From Parapedobacter defluvii (lineage in GTDB: Bacteria > Bacteroidota > Bacteroidia > Sphingobacteriales > Sphingobacteriaceae): a DNA stretch of 64,000 bases. The notes below the pieces were generated by a model. The model worked only from the letters and a program-made list of their open reading frames with translations. It was not told the origin of the DNA and ran no database searches. The DNA lies in assembly GCF_014642075.1 (NCBI RefSeq), contig NZ_BMIK01000001.1:873915-937914 (forward strand), written 5' to 3'. Below, piece by piece: positions 40,874 through 50,142 of this stretch (position 1 is its first letter; each line of letters begins with the position of its first letter). A program made the position numbers and the translations under genes.

Positions 40874-43750
40874 GTGTATTCCCAGCAAAGGTATTCAATT
40901 TTTACAGCACATTGGTTAAGAAATATAATCGCGATGGTGCTGGTATCCGGTATGGCGATGGCTTGTTCTGTAAAAAAACAGGCCGATGGACAAGAATATG
41001 ATCTGATGGAAAATCTGACGGCCCGGTATAACATCGTATACCATGGACGCGAGATCATTGCCGATGTGGAACGGGAAAATTTTGCCTCCCATCGGGATAA
41101 TTACCAGCAATTGCTTCCTGTACTGATTGAGCCGACGGAGGCAACCGCTTCGGCCAATACTCGCCTGATGGATTCCGTGATTGGGAAGGCATTGGATATC
41201 ATCAATCGAAAGGCACGGAGTAAGTACATCAACGAGGCATACCTGCTTACAGGTAAAGCCAACTACCTGAAGGGAAATTACTACAATGCGGTTGAATTTT
41301 TTTCCTATGTGGCGAATACGTTTGCTGATCAGCCTGAATACCGGCAGGCGGCACTGATATGGAAGGCTCGGTCTTTCATGCAGCTGGGCAACCTCGCGGA
41401 AGCCGGTTTGGTACTGGATACGGTATTTACAGGTTTAGAGACAGAGAAAAAATCGGTTGGGCTTGCATTTGCTACGCAGGCCAACTATTATTTATTGACG
41501 CACGACGAAGAATCTGCAATCACCATGCTGATGCAGGCACTTGACCATACAGGGCATAAGCCGACCAAACTCCGTTGGCATTTCCTGTTGGGGCAATTGC
41601 TCGAAAAACAGGGCCGTATGGAAGAGGCATATGCACATTACAGCCGGGTTGTCAGGAGCAATGCACCGTATGAAATGTCTTTTCATGCCGGATTGAACCG
41701 GGTATTTTTGGTCACGGCGGATAACGCGTCGGCTGAAGATCGGGTACGCTTACTGCGGCGTATGTTACGGGATGGAAAGAATGCTTCATTCAAAGATCAG
41801 CTATACTACCAGATAGGGGAGGTTTTCTATGCTGACGGTAATGTGCCTGAGGCGTTGGCCAATTACGAAAAGGCGCTACGGTCGTTCAATGATAACCGGT
41901 ATCAGGCAGTAAGGACTTATCTTAAGCTGGCAGATCACTATTTTGGACAAGCGGATTACCCAACGGCAAAATTGTATTACGATAGTGTAGGGATGTCGCT
42001 GCCGGCTGATTTTCCGGATGCGGGGGCTGTCCAGCGTAAAATTGCGAACTTGGATGAGTTGATCGGGCAGCTTCGGATTATTGCTCACCAGGACAGCCTG
42101 CAATACCTGGCAAGGTTGGATGAAGGACGCCGCCAAGCGGAGCTGGATAGCCTGATTACGCGAACCTATGCTCAGATCGAGGCAGCGAAACCAAAGTCGA
42201 AGCAATCTGGGTCTTCACGGTCGACCGACCGCCTCCCGTTTGATGATCTTCCGGGTATGGCGGCTTCTTATACGGATAACCGCTTTTATTTTAATAACCC
42301 GGACGCAATGGGAATGGGGCAGGCGGAATTCAGGCGGAGGTGGGGGAATCGTCAGCTGCGGGATAACTGGCGTTTCAGCGATATGACCGGCGGTGTGCAA
42401 GCAAATGCCAGCAATCCGGTCGTTCAGGAAGAACAGACCAGTCCGTTGGCGGATACGGTGGCGACCGACAGTACTGCGTGGGCCAGCCAGCTTCGGGAGC
42501 GCTACCTGCTTGACTTACCAAATACGGAGGAAAAAATGGCGTTGTCAAACGGCCAGATCCACGATGCCTTGCTCCGTGTCGGGGCCATTTACCGGGATGA
42601 CCTGCGGGACCATAAAGAAGCGGCGGATGCGTACGAAGCCTTGCTGGAACGGTATCCCGATACCAAAGAGGCACCACTCGTTTACTATAACCTGTACCGG
42701 TTATATCTGGATGTCGACGAACAGCGAGCGGCCTATTACCGAGAGAAGCTATTGTCAGCATTCCCGCAATCTCTGTATAGCAACATCATCCGTGACCCGA
42801 TGTATCTAGCCAAGCTGGAACAACAAAAGCAGGTGTTGGATCAGGCCTACGAACAAATCTATGTCCGCTACACCGAGCAACAATATACGGAAGTGGTGGA
42901 TGAGGTAACCCGTATTCTCGAACAGGGACAGGGCAGGGAGCAGATACGCAGTCAACTGGCTTACCTCCGTGCATTGGCGTTGGGGAGGATATCCACGTTA
43001 GATACGTTTGAAAATGCCCTGTTGGAATTGGTGAAAGATTTTCCCGAAGACAGTTTGGTTACACCACTCGCGACGCAGCACCTTGCGTTTATCGAGGCTA
43101 ACCGTGATACCTTGACGGGTAGAACGTATGCATTACAGGGTGTTGACACAGATAGGGAGCGGTTTGTAGACGAACCAACGATTACCCTATGGCCACAGTT
43201 GGTCATCCGCCATGGACCGGAACGGCCGAGACCCCGCAGGGAGCTGGCGGTCGGAGCCGCGGTACAAACCGGCATACGGACAAGTGGGAAGTTGGAAAAT
43301 ACCGGAGGCATTACGAGGCAGCAGTTGGCCCAAACGGCGGATGTTGGCGAGATTGGCCCCAGTTCCTATCGGAACCTGGAACTGCTGCCCGATTCAGCTA
43401 CCTATTATTTTGTTATTAACGTGACGAGCGAGCGGGTAAACCTAGCTCCCTCCCGGTTTGGCATCGGCCAGTTCAACCGTACGCGGTATGCAGGTGCCGC
43501 GATTAGTCACCAGCTCAAAACCGTGGATGGGGAAAATCAACTGATTTACATCGGCCCCTTTTCTACCTATGAGCAGGCCAGGCTTTATGAAAGCCGTATA
43601 TTGCCTATGTTACCTGACATTATGAAAATTCCGGCAGATTATTATAACACATTTGTGATTACCGAACGTAATTTTGGCACGTTATCTGATTTTGACAAAA
43701 TCGACGATTACCACTCCATCTATCAGGAACAAGTGAAGGGTGATCAGTGA
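40874..43750 (+). CDS. porW: Type IX secretion/gliding TPR lipoprotein PorW/SprE
   Basis: About 958 residues with many TPR repeats. A lipobox in MVLVSGMAMACS is followed by LMENLTARYNIVYHGREIIA, the start typical of PorW/SprE. TPR-like pairs then run across the protein (INEAYLLTGKANYLKGNYYN, RWHFLLGQLLEKQGRMEEAY, PEALANYEKALRSF and others). PorW/SprE links the type IX secretion motor to the outer membrane. Start uncertain: the first ATG (40934) leaves a very short signal with no positive charge, so a GTG at 40874 is proposed. The last residues (KGDQ) lie in a tandem repeat. Confidence 0.88.
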   Translation: MYSQQRYSIFTAHWLRNIIAMVLVSGMAMACSVKKQADGQEYDLMENLTARYNIVYHGREIIADVERENFASHRDNYQQLLPVLIEPTEATASANTRLMDSVIGKALDIINRKARSKYINEAYLLTGKANYLKGNYYNAVEFFSYVANTFADQPEYRQAALIWKARSFMQLGNLAEAGLVLDTVFTGLETEKKSVGLAFATQANYYLLTHDEESAITMLMQALDHTGHKPTKLRWHFLLGQLLEKQGRMEEAYAHYSRVVRSNAPYEMSFHAGLNRVFLVTADNASAEDRVRLLRRMLRDGKNASFKDQLYYQIGEVFYADGNVPEALANYEKALRSFNDNRYQAVRTYLKLADHYFGQADYPTAKLYYDSVGMSLPADFPDAGAVQRKIANLDELIGQLRIIAHQDSLQYLARLDEGRRQAELDSLITRTYAQIEAAKPKSKQSGSSRSTDRLPFDDLPGMAASYTDNRFYFNNPDAMGMGQAEFRRRWGNRQLRDNWRFSDMTGGVQANASNPVVQEEQTSPLADTVATDSTAWASQLRERYLLDLPNTEEKMALSNGQIHDALLRVGAIYRDDLRDHKEAADAYEALLERYPDTKEAPLVYYNLYRLYLDVDEQRAAYYREKLLSAFPQSLYSNIIRDPMYLAKLEQQKQVLDQAYEQIYVRYTEQQYTEVVDEVTRILEQGQGREQIRSQLAYLRALALGRISTLDTFENALLELVKDFPEDSLVTPLATQHLAFIEANRDTLTGRTYALQGVDTDRERFVDEPTITLWPQLVIRHGPERPRPRRELAVGAAVQTGIRTSGKLENTGGITRQQLAQTADVGEIGPSSYRNLELLPDSATYYFVINVTSERVNLAPSRFGIGQFNRTRYAGAAISHQLKTVDGENQLIYIGPFSTYEQARLYESRILPMLPDIMKIPADYYNTFVITERNFGTLSDFDKIDDYHSIYQEQVKGDQ

Positions 43751-43766
43751 AGGGTGATCAGTGGTG
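43733..43766. repeat. Tandem GTGAAGGGTGATCA repeat at the PorW stop
   Basis: Two identical 14-base units (43733-43746, 43747-43760) are followed by GTGGTGAG. The PorW stop codon (43748-43750) lies inside the second unit. The repeat shares words such as GTGATCAG and GTGGTGAG with the one at 15244-15320. Confidence 0.8.
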
Positions 43767-43790
43767 AGTACTTAGTATTAACAGCATAGA

Positions 43791-46034
43791 ATGAGTAAAC
43801 AAGTAAAGAAGAAGAATACATTAACCACAGAAGACGTTAAACGGTATACACGCAATTTCTGGAAGGTGCTTATCGGGGTGATTCTGTTGGAGTTTTTATT
43901 TATCTTTAGTGTAGGCATCGGGCTATTTGGCAAATTGCCTACATTCCGTGATCTGGAAAACCCGAAAAGTAACCTGGCTTCTGAAGTCATCTCAGCGGAT
44001 AATGTAGTGCTGGGCACATACTTTGTGCAGAACCGCTCGAATGTCCGGTACGATGAACTATCGCCCAACCTGGTACAGGCACTTATCGCTACCGAAGACA
44101 AACGGTTTTACAGGCATTCGGGAATTGACTACCGGCGTACCTTTACCATTATTTTTTATAACCTGCTTGGAAGACGGCAGGGCGCCAGTACAATCACTCA
44201 GCAGTTGGCACTCAATCTTTTTTCCGAGGGACGTGCACGCAGTACCGGTAAACGGATCATTCAGAAGTTTCAGGAGTGGATTACGGCCGTACGTTTGGAA
44301 CGCAACTATACCAAGGAGGAAATCATCACCATGTATTTCAATACCGTGGATTTCGGTGCTTATAACACATATGGAATCAAATCAGCAGCCCGTACCTATT
44401 TTAATACCACGCCTGATAAGCTGAATGTGCAGCAAGCGGCTATTTTGGTGGGTATGTTGAAGGGGCCTGGAATTTATTCGCCTGTGCGGTATCCGCAGAA
44501 TGCCATCCGCCGCCGGAACGTGGTGATTGAAAACATGCGCAGTGAAGGCTTTCTTACACGCGAGGAGTCTTTGAAACTGCAAAAAGAGCCGTTGGTGCTG
44601 GACATGCGCATTTCGAATTACGGGGAAGGTCTTGCGCCCTATTTCCGGGCGGTGATGAAGCGCGAGATCCAACGGCAGTTTAATGAAATGTCAATCACAA
44701 AAGCTGATGGAACCCCTTGGGACTTGGATCGGGATGGCTTAAAGATTTATACAACCATTAACTCGAAAATGCAGCTGTATGCGGAAGAGGCACAGAAAGA
44801 ATGGATGAAGACCATCCAAGCTTCGTTCGATAAACAGTGGAAAAGCAGGGATCCTTTCCGGGGTGATAAGGCGAAGCTCTTAGAGACAGGAATGAAGCGG
44901 TCAGACCGCTACCGGATGCTCAAGCAAGCGGGGAAATCCGATGCAGAGATAAAAAAGGATTTTGACACACCGGTACCGATGACCATCTTTACCTGGGAGG
45001 GGAACAAAGATACGACCATGACTCCGATGGATTCCATCCGGTACAACAAGCTGATTCTGCGGAACGCCTTCATGTCTATGGAGCCGCAAACGGGTTATGT
45101 TCGTGCCTGGGTAGGAGGAATTAATTTTGAGCACTATAAGTATGACCAAGTGAAAATGGGTACCCGGCAGGTAGGCTCCACAGCGAAACCGTTTACTTAT
45201 GCGGTCGCGATTGACAATGGGTTCTCTCCCTGTTTTCAGGTTCCCAACGTGCCGTTGACTGTGGGCAGTGGTCCGTATGCATGGACCCCGCGCGGCGAGT
45301 CGGTGGGCAGCCCGATTACGTTGCGTAGGGCCCTGGCGAATTCCCAGAACTTCGCCACGGCATATATGGTTAACGAGGTTGGGGCCAGGGCGGTGGCAAC
45401 CCTGACGAAGCGGATGGGCATCACTTCGGAGGTTCCCGAATACCCGTCTATTTCCTTGGGAGCATACGAAGCATCGGTGTATGACATGGTAGGTGCTTAT
45501 TCCGCCTTTGTAAACCATGGCGTTTGGGTAGAGCCTACTTACATCTTACGCATTGAGGATAAAAACGGAATGCCGATTTACGAGAAGGCCCCGCGCGTTA
45601 CCAAAGTGCTGAATAGTGAAAGTGCATACATCATGGTGGATATGCTGAAAAGCGTGGTGGACGGAGGTTCGGGCCAACGGCTGCGCTGGCGGTATAACTT
45701 TACGAATCCCATGGGGGGAAAGACAGGTACGACAAATGACAACGCAGATGCCTGGTTTATCGGCATTACGCCGGAACTGGTGAGTGGTGTTTGGACGGGA
45801 GCGGAAGACCGTGGTATCAGCTTTTATTCAATGGCCGAAGGACAGGGAGCCCAAGCCGCTTTGCCTGTATTTGCCTTGTATATGCAAAAGGTCTATGCCG
45901 ACACGACACTTCATTATACAAAAGATGATTTTCCGTTACCCGAGGGGGGGATCAGCAAGGAGCTGGATTGCAGTAAATATCAGGAGTTTATGCCTCAGGA
46001 AGAAGAAAAGCTTGACGATAGGCTTGGGTTTTGA
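43791..46034 (+). CDS. Class A penicillin-binding protein 1A (bifunctional)
   Basis: This 747-residue membrane enzyme polymerises and cross-links peptidoglycan. A cytoplasmic basic tail and membrane helix (about 28-48) precede a GT51 glycosyltransferase (about 75-250) with catalytic Glu in ALIATEDKRFYRHSGID, and ASTITQQLALNLF. The transpeptidase has the active Ser in GSTAKPFTYAVAID, the SxN motif ANSQNFATAYM and the KTG motif MGGKTGTTNDNADAWFIG. All motifs are intact. It starts 40 bases after PorW, across the tandem repeat, and its stop overlaps the uvrC start by one base. Confidence 0.96.
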   Translation: MSKQVKKKNTLTTEDVKRYTRNFWKVLIGVILLEFLFIFSVGIGLFGKLPTFRDLENPKSNLASEVISADNVVLGTYFVQNRSNVRYDELSPNLVQALIATEDKRFYRHSGIDYRRTFTIIFYNLLGRRQGASTITQQLALNLFSEGRARSTGKRIIQKFQEWITAVRLERNYTKEEIITMYFNTVDFGAYNTYGIKSAARTYFNTTPDKLNVQQAAILVGMLKGPGIYSPVRYPQNAIRRRNVVIENMRSEGFLTREESLKLQKEPLVLDMRISNYGEGLAPYFRAVMKREIQRQFNEMSITKADGTPWDLDRDGLKIYTTINSKMQLYAEEAQKEWMKTIQASFDKQWKSRDPFRGDKAKLLETGMKRSDRYRMLKQAGKSDAEIKKDFDTPVPMTIFTWEGNKDTTMTPMDSIRYNKLILRNAFMSMEPQTGYVRAWVGGINFEHYKYDQVKMGTRQVGSTAKPFTYAVAIDNGFSPCFQVPNVPLTVGSGPYAWTPRGESVGSPITLRRALANSQNFATAYMVNEVGARAVATLTKRMGITSEVPEYPSISLGAYEASVYDMVGAYSAFVNHGVWVEPTYILRIEDKNGMPIYEKAPRVTKVLNSESAYIMVDMLKSVVDGGSGQRLRWRYNFTNPMGGKTGTTNDNADAWFIGITPELVSGVWTGAEDRGISFYSMAEGQGAQAALPVFALYMQKVYADTTLHYTKDDFPLPEGGISKELDCSKYQEFMPQEEEKLDDRLGF

Positions 46035-47830
46035 TGACCAAATTTGATTACCGTAAGGCGCTTGAAGAAATACCGCATCGGCCAGGGATTTACCAGTACT
46101 GGGATGCCAATGGGGAGCTTATATATATCGGAAAGGCAAAGGATCTCCGGAACCGGGTAAGTTCTTATTTCGTCAAAGACAGCCTGCTAAACGGAAAAAC
46201 CCGCGTGCTGGTGCGCAAAATCAACCGGATCACGTTTACCATCGTGGATACGGAGATCGACGCCTGGCTGCTGGAAAATAGCCTGATCAAAAAACACCAA
46301 CCACGGTATAACGTCATGCTCAAGGATGACAAAACGTATCCGTGGATTGTGATCAAAAATGAACCGTTCCCCCGTGTTTTCCCCACACGGAAATACGTCA
46401 AAGATGGATCGCGGTATTTTGGTCCGTATGCTTCGGTGGGGATGATGCATGCCATCATGGATACCATCCGGGAGTTATATCCCCTGCGTACATGTAACTT
46501 GGCGTTAACGCCGGAAAACATTAGCAGAGGGAAGTTCAAAGTATGCCTGGAGTATCAGATCGGCAATTGCAAGGGGCCCTGCGAAGGGTATCAAACAGAA
46601 GAAGAATACGAGCAAAATCTGAATGATATCCGAGACATCCTCAGTGGCAAAATTGGGATGGTGATCCGGCGGTTAAAGAACGAGCTGGATAAAGCGGCGG
46701 CCGAATTGAAGTTTGAGTACGCTCATCACCTGAAAAATAAATTGGATTTACTGGATCGTTACCAAAGTAAGTCCACCGTGGTCAATTCCTCTATCACCAA
46801 TGTGGATGTGTTTAGCATTGCTTCCGATCAAAGCTACGCCTTTGTCAATTACCTGAAGGTGATGAACGGTGTCATCATTCAGACGCAGACCGTCGAATTG
46901 AAAAAACGGCTTGATGAAAGCGATGCGGAGCTGCTGAGCTTAGCGATTCCCGAAATCCGTAGCCGTTTCAACAGCACCTCGAAAGAGATCATTGTTCCAT
47001 TTACCCTGGGTATCGATGCGGGCAACCTGAAGTTTACGGTTCCGAAACAGGGGGAGAAAAAAAATCTGCTGGAGTTATCACTCAAAAATGCGCTCTACTT
47101 CAAGAAAGAGCGGCTCAATCAATACGAAAAGCTGAATCCGGAGCTGAAAGCGGAGCGCATCCTGACTCAAATGCAGAAAGACCTGCGCATGAATGTACTG
47201 CCCCGTCATATTGAATGCTTCGATAATTCCAATTTCCAGGGGAAGTATCCCGTTTCGGCAATTGTTGTGTTCAGGGATGCCAAACCATCCAAGAAAGATT
47301 ACCGGCACTTCAACGTAAAAACGGTGGAGGGGCCCAATGACTTCGCTACGATGGAAGAGGCCGTGCACCGGCGTTACCGGCGGCTGCTGGATGAGGGGCA
47401 GACACTGCCGCAGCTGATTGTCATCGATGGGGGCAAGGGGCAGCTATCCGCTGCGCTAAAGAGCCTGAAACTGCTGGGGATCGACAAGCAGGTAACCGTC
47501 ATCGGTATCGCCAAGCGGCTAGAGGAACTGTACTATCCCGGCGATCAGTATCCGCTATACCTGGACAAGAAGTCCGAGACGCTGAAAGTGATCCAGCACC
47601 TCCGCGACGAAGCGCACCGGTTTGGCATTACCTTCCATCGCAAACAACGGAGCCTAAAGACATTCCGGACGGAACTTGAAAACATACCCGGCATTGGCCG
47701 GACAACCGCAGAGAAGTTGCTCAAGGCGTTCCGATCCGTAAAAAAGATACAGGAAGCAACGCCTGAGCAACTCCGCGAAGTGCTGAACGAAAGACAGGTG
47801 ACAGCACTCAGAGATTATTTCATATCTTAA
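46034..47830 (+). CDS. uvrC: Excinuclease ABC subunit C
   Basis: This 598-residue repair nuclease cuts DNA on both sides of a lesion together with UvrB. In order: GIY-YIG domain (about 14-95, RPGIYQYWDANGELIYIGKA) for the 3' cut; CEGYQT Cys-region (GNCKGPCEG); UVR helix (KAAAELKFEYAHHLKNKLDLL); RNase-H-like domain for the 5' cut (HIECFDNSNFQGKYPVSAIV, IVIDGGKGQLSAALKSL); and two C-terminal helix-hairpin-helix motifs (IPGIGRTTAEKLL). Complete. The ATG at 46034 overlaps the PBP1A stop as TGATG, so translation is probably coupled. It converges with the PKD lipoprotein gene. Confidence 0.97.
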   Translation: MTKFDYRKALEEIPHRPGIYQYWDANGELIYIGKAKDLRNRVSSYFVKDSLLNGKTRVLVRKINRITFTIVDTEIDAWLLENSLIKKHQPRYNVMLKDDKTYPWIVIKNEPFPRVFPTRKYVKDGSRYFGPYASVGMMHAIMDTIRELYPLRTCNLALTPENISRGKFKVCLEYQIGNCKGPCEGYQTEEEYEQNLNDIRDILSGKIGMVIRRLKNELDKAAAELKFEYAHHLKNKLDLLDRYQSKSTVVNSSITNVDVFSIASDQSYAFVNYLKVMNGVIIQTQTVELKKRLDESDAELLSLAIPEIRSRFNSTSKEIIVPFTLGIDAGNLKFTVPKQGEKKNLLELSLKNALYFKKERLNQYEKLNPELKAERILTQMQKDLRMNVLPRHIECFDNSNFQGKYPVSAIVVFRDAKPSKKDYRHFNVKTVEGPNDFATMEEAVHRRYRRLLDEGQTLPQLIVIDGGKGQLSAALKSLKLLGIDKQVTVIGIAKRLEELYYPGDQYPLYLDKKSETLKVIQHLRDEAHRFGITFHRKQRSLKTFRTELENIPGIGRTTAEKLLKAFRSVKKIQEATPEQLREVLNERQVTALRDYFIS

Positions 47831-47847
47831 TCTTTTGCCGATCCTCT

Positions 47848-48711
47848 TTACAATTGCAACGGCAAGAATTTGGAGGTATCCTGCTGGCTTACGGGTATCG
47901 ATCCCACGGGCGCCCAGCCGGCATCCATTTCTACCAGTGCGAAATTAACGTAGTTGCGGGTGTTGCCCAATATCGATTTTTTCAGCGAAAATTCAAGGAC
48001 ATTTTTACCGCCCAGTGTTTTCATCTGCGAAAACAGCAATGCCTCGCCGAAGGTGGCGATATCCTGCCAGCTCCAGCCGTTGTCTGGCGCGTTGTGCCGG
48101 AAAATACTGCCAGCCGAAGCGAGGGGATTGGCGCGGTCGAAGCTGCCTTCAATCAAAAAGTCGGCACCGGATGCAACCGGGTACATCCATGTGATGTACC
48201 CGGTTTGGGGGTTATTATCGGCATCGATGTAGAAGTCCATAACCGCCAGGTTAAATTCGGGCGTGCCTTCCAGGTAGAAGTTAAGGAAATCGGATGAGGC
48301 AAATGTTTTAATGCCCAGTATGTTTCCTCCGGCGCCACCTTCGTTCACCGCGGCATAGGGCACATTTTCCCAATCTGTAAAATCCCCATCAATTTTGATA
48401 TTCGGTCCCAGCACGACGACGGTGTCGGTAAATGCACTTTCGGTGGTGCCCATGGTGGCCGTCAGCGTGACGAGGAAATCGCCCTTTGCGCGATAGATAT
48501 GCTGTGGAGAACGGGCGATGGAGGTATCTCCATCGCCGAAATCCCAGTGGTACGACGATGCATTTGATGAGAAATTGGTGAAATTGACAATAAAACCGTC
48601 GGCGACGTAGCTGAAAACCGCCTTAGTTCCATTGGTTTCTTCCTTTTTGCAGGAAGCTAAAATCAGCAGGGCTAATGCAAGCACCGGCATGTAGTTTCGT
48701 ATGTTGCTCAT
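47848..48711 (-). CDS. PKD-domain lipoprotein with carbohydrate-binding-like C-terminus
   Basis: This 287-residue lipoprotein (lipobox LASC, Cys about 20) carries a PKD domain at about 30-105 (YHWDFGDGDTSIARSPQHIY). A DOMON/CBM9-like beta-domain at about 115-280 follows, starting IKIDGDFTDWENV, with FYIDADNNPQTGYI, QTGY-like aromatic positions and VLEFSLKKSILG. It is the last gene of the SusC/SusD operon of locus 2, in the place of SusE/F-type surface glycan-binding proteins. I infer that it binds the polysaccharide at the cell surface. Start at 48711 gives a standard signal. Confidence 0.82.
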   Translation of the reverse strand: MSNIRNYMPVLALALLILASCKKEETNGTKAVFSYVADGFIVNFTNFSSNASSYHWDFGDGDTSIARSPQHIYRAKGDFLVTLTATMGTTESAFTDTVVVLGPNIKIDGDFTDWENVPYAAVNEGGAGGNILGIKTFASSDFLNFYLEGTPEFNLAVMDFYIDADNNPQTGYITWMYPVASGADFLIEGSFDRANPLASAGSIFRHNAPDNGWSWQDIATFGEALLFSQMKTLGGKNVLEFSLKKSILGNTRNYVNFALVEMDAGWAPVGSIPVSQQDTSKFLPLQL

Positions 48712-48748
48712 AGTTCTTACTATTTTTTGCGTCATTGTTTATCGGTTT

Positions 48749-50131
48749 TTATTCCACCGTTAGTTGTCGCAGGAGGCTGTTTAACCCCGTTTCATCCTGC
48801 CATACGGCTTCATTGGCTAGACGGATAGCGTATTCCGGCCGGTCTTTCAGTGAGGTGGAAGAGTCGCTGATGTTGAGGAAGAGCTCATAGGTGCCCGCCG
48901 GGATGCCGGTGAGATTGGGTTGTTCTTCGAACGTGACCTTTTGGCCGGGCTTACATCGCCGGAGATCACACGAAAGGGCAACGGCATGCAGGCTGCCGGT
49001 CGCTTTGTTTTTCAGTATCAAATCCACGCTTTTTTGGTGATACATCGGTGCGTACCCGCTGTTGGTGAAGTGAAGAGTCAACGGGAATCCCTTTCCCTCT
49101 GCGACAGAAAGAGGAGCTTCGCTGCTTTCCAGAGCTAGGCGATAGCCGAGGTTACGCTGAAACTCGTCAAAGCACCCCGAAGCCCGCCACAGATTGATGG
49201 TAGGCTCGTACCAATCCAGGTTGAGGTAGGTCCACCGGAGGAATTTCATCTGGTTTCGCCCTTCGGGGCAATCGGGTGAAAATCCATCGGTAGGCGGACA
49301 GGTTTCACCTCCTGTCGGTACAAACAGCGCATCGTCGCGGATGTATTGCTTTTCCGCTTCAATCTGACCATCTGTATATGTACCATAGTCCGTCGCATTG
49401 GATAGAAAGCAATCGTTGTGATGTCCCACGCGAGCCAGGGGCGACCCACTGTCGACTGCCTGTTGTGTCACCGGCTGCGCCGTATCGAAAATGCGTTGCT
49501 TCATAACCGGGGTCCGTACCTGTACCATCAGTTTCGCCGGTACAACTTCCAGAAGTTTCGAGAGTACCCGTTTCTGATTTTCAGGCGAAGCAAGGTTGTT
49601 ACTGGAGCTGTGCCATTCGCCCCAGGCGCCGATAAATCCGGCCTGTACAAATGCAATGATATCTTCATTTGCCTGAAAAAGGGGTTTCAGCTGGTCAAGG
49701 TGCTGCTCAACGACAGCTATCGGCGCATCGGTTCCTTCCATGTCGTCTGTGTAAGCGAAGCGCAGAATTGTTTTCAGTCCGGCCGCCCTTATTTTGTCGA
49801 GGTCGGCCTGTATGGCTGCCAGTTTATCCTCCCCGATGGACCTGTCCTTGTATTCCTGCAGGTAAACGATGCGCAGGATCAGGGAAACGTTGCGGCTGCG
49901 CAGTGTGGCGAGCGTACCGGCATCGAGCACGTTATTGTCGGACAGGGTGTTGTAAGTATGGATAAATCCCCGTTCGGGATTTGGAAAGATCGCATTTGAC
50001 GTCTGATAGGTAACGGTCTGGTTGTCTCCGTTTGTTCCGGGCGGATTTTGCGTACCTTTCGAACAGCCGGCTAAGCATCCAAGCAATAGCCAGGAAAATA
50101 CGTGTATTGCCATAATGAATCGGTTGTGCAT
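48749..50131 (-). CDS. DUF4874/DUF4832 lipoprotein, putative glycan-active
   Basis: This 460-residue lipoprotein (lipobox LAGC, Cys about 23) has an N-terminal DUF4874 TIM-barrel-like domain at about 45-220 (NPERGFIHTYNTLSD, ILRIVYLQEYKDRS, FVQAGFIGAWGEWHSSS). A C-terminal DUF4832 part at about 235-455 follows (GHHNDCFLSNATDYGTY, FLRWTYLNLDWYEP). The GAWGEWH loop resembles a sugar-hydrolase site, but no activity is known to me for the family. It sits 11 bases downstream of SusD in the operon, which suggests it acts on or binds the imported glycan. Confidence 0.85.
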   Translation of the reverse strand: MHNRFIMAIHVFSWLLLGCLAGCSKGTQNPPGTNGDNQTVTYQTSNAIFPNPERGFIHTYNTLSDNNVLDAGTLATLRSRNVSLILRIVYLQEYKDRSIGEDKLAAIQADLDKIRAAGLKTILRFAYTDDMEGTDAPIAVVEQHLDQLKPLFQANEDIIAFVQAGFIGAWGEWHSSSNNLASPENQKRVLSKLLEVVPAKLMVQVRTPVMKQRIFDTAQPVTQQAVDSGSPLARVGHHNDCFLSNATDYGTYTDGQIEAEKQYIRDDALFVPTGGETCPPTDGFSPDCPEGRNQMKFLRWTYLNLDWYEPTINLWRASGCFDEFQRNLGYRLALESSEAPLSVAEGKGFPLTLHFTNSGYAPMYHQKSVDLILKNKATGSLHAVALSCDLRRCKPGQKVTFEEQPNLTGIPAGTYELFLNISDSSTSLKDRPEYAIRLANEAVWQDETGLNSLLRQLTVE

Positions 50132-50142
50132 GGGTGGAAAGA

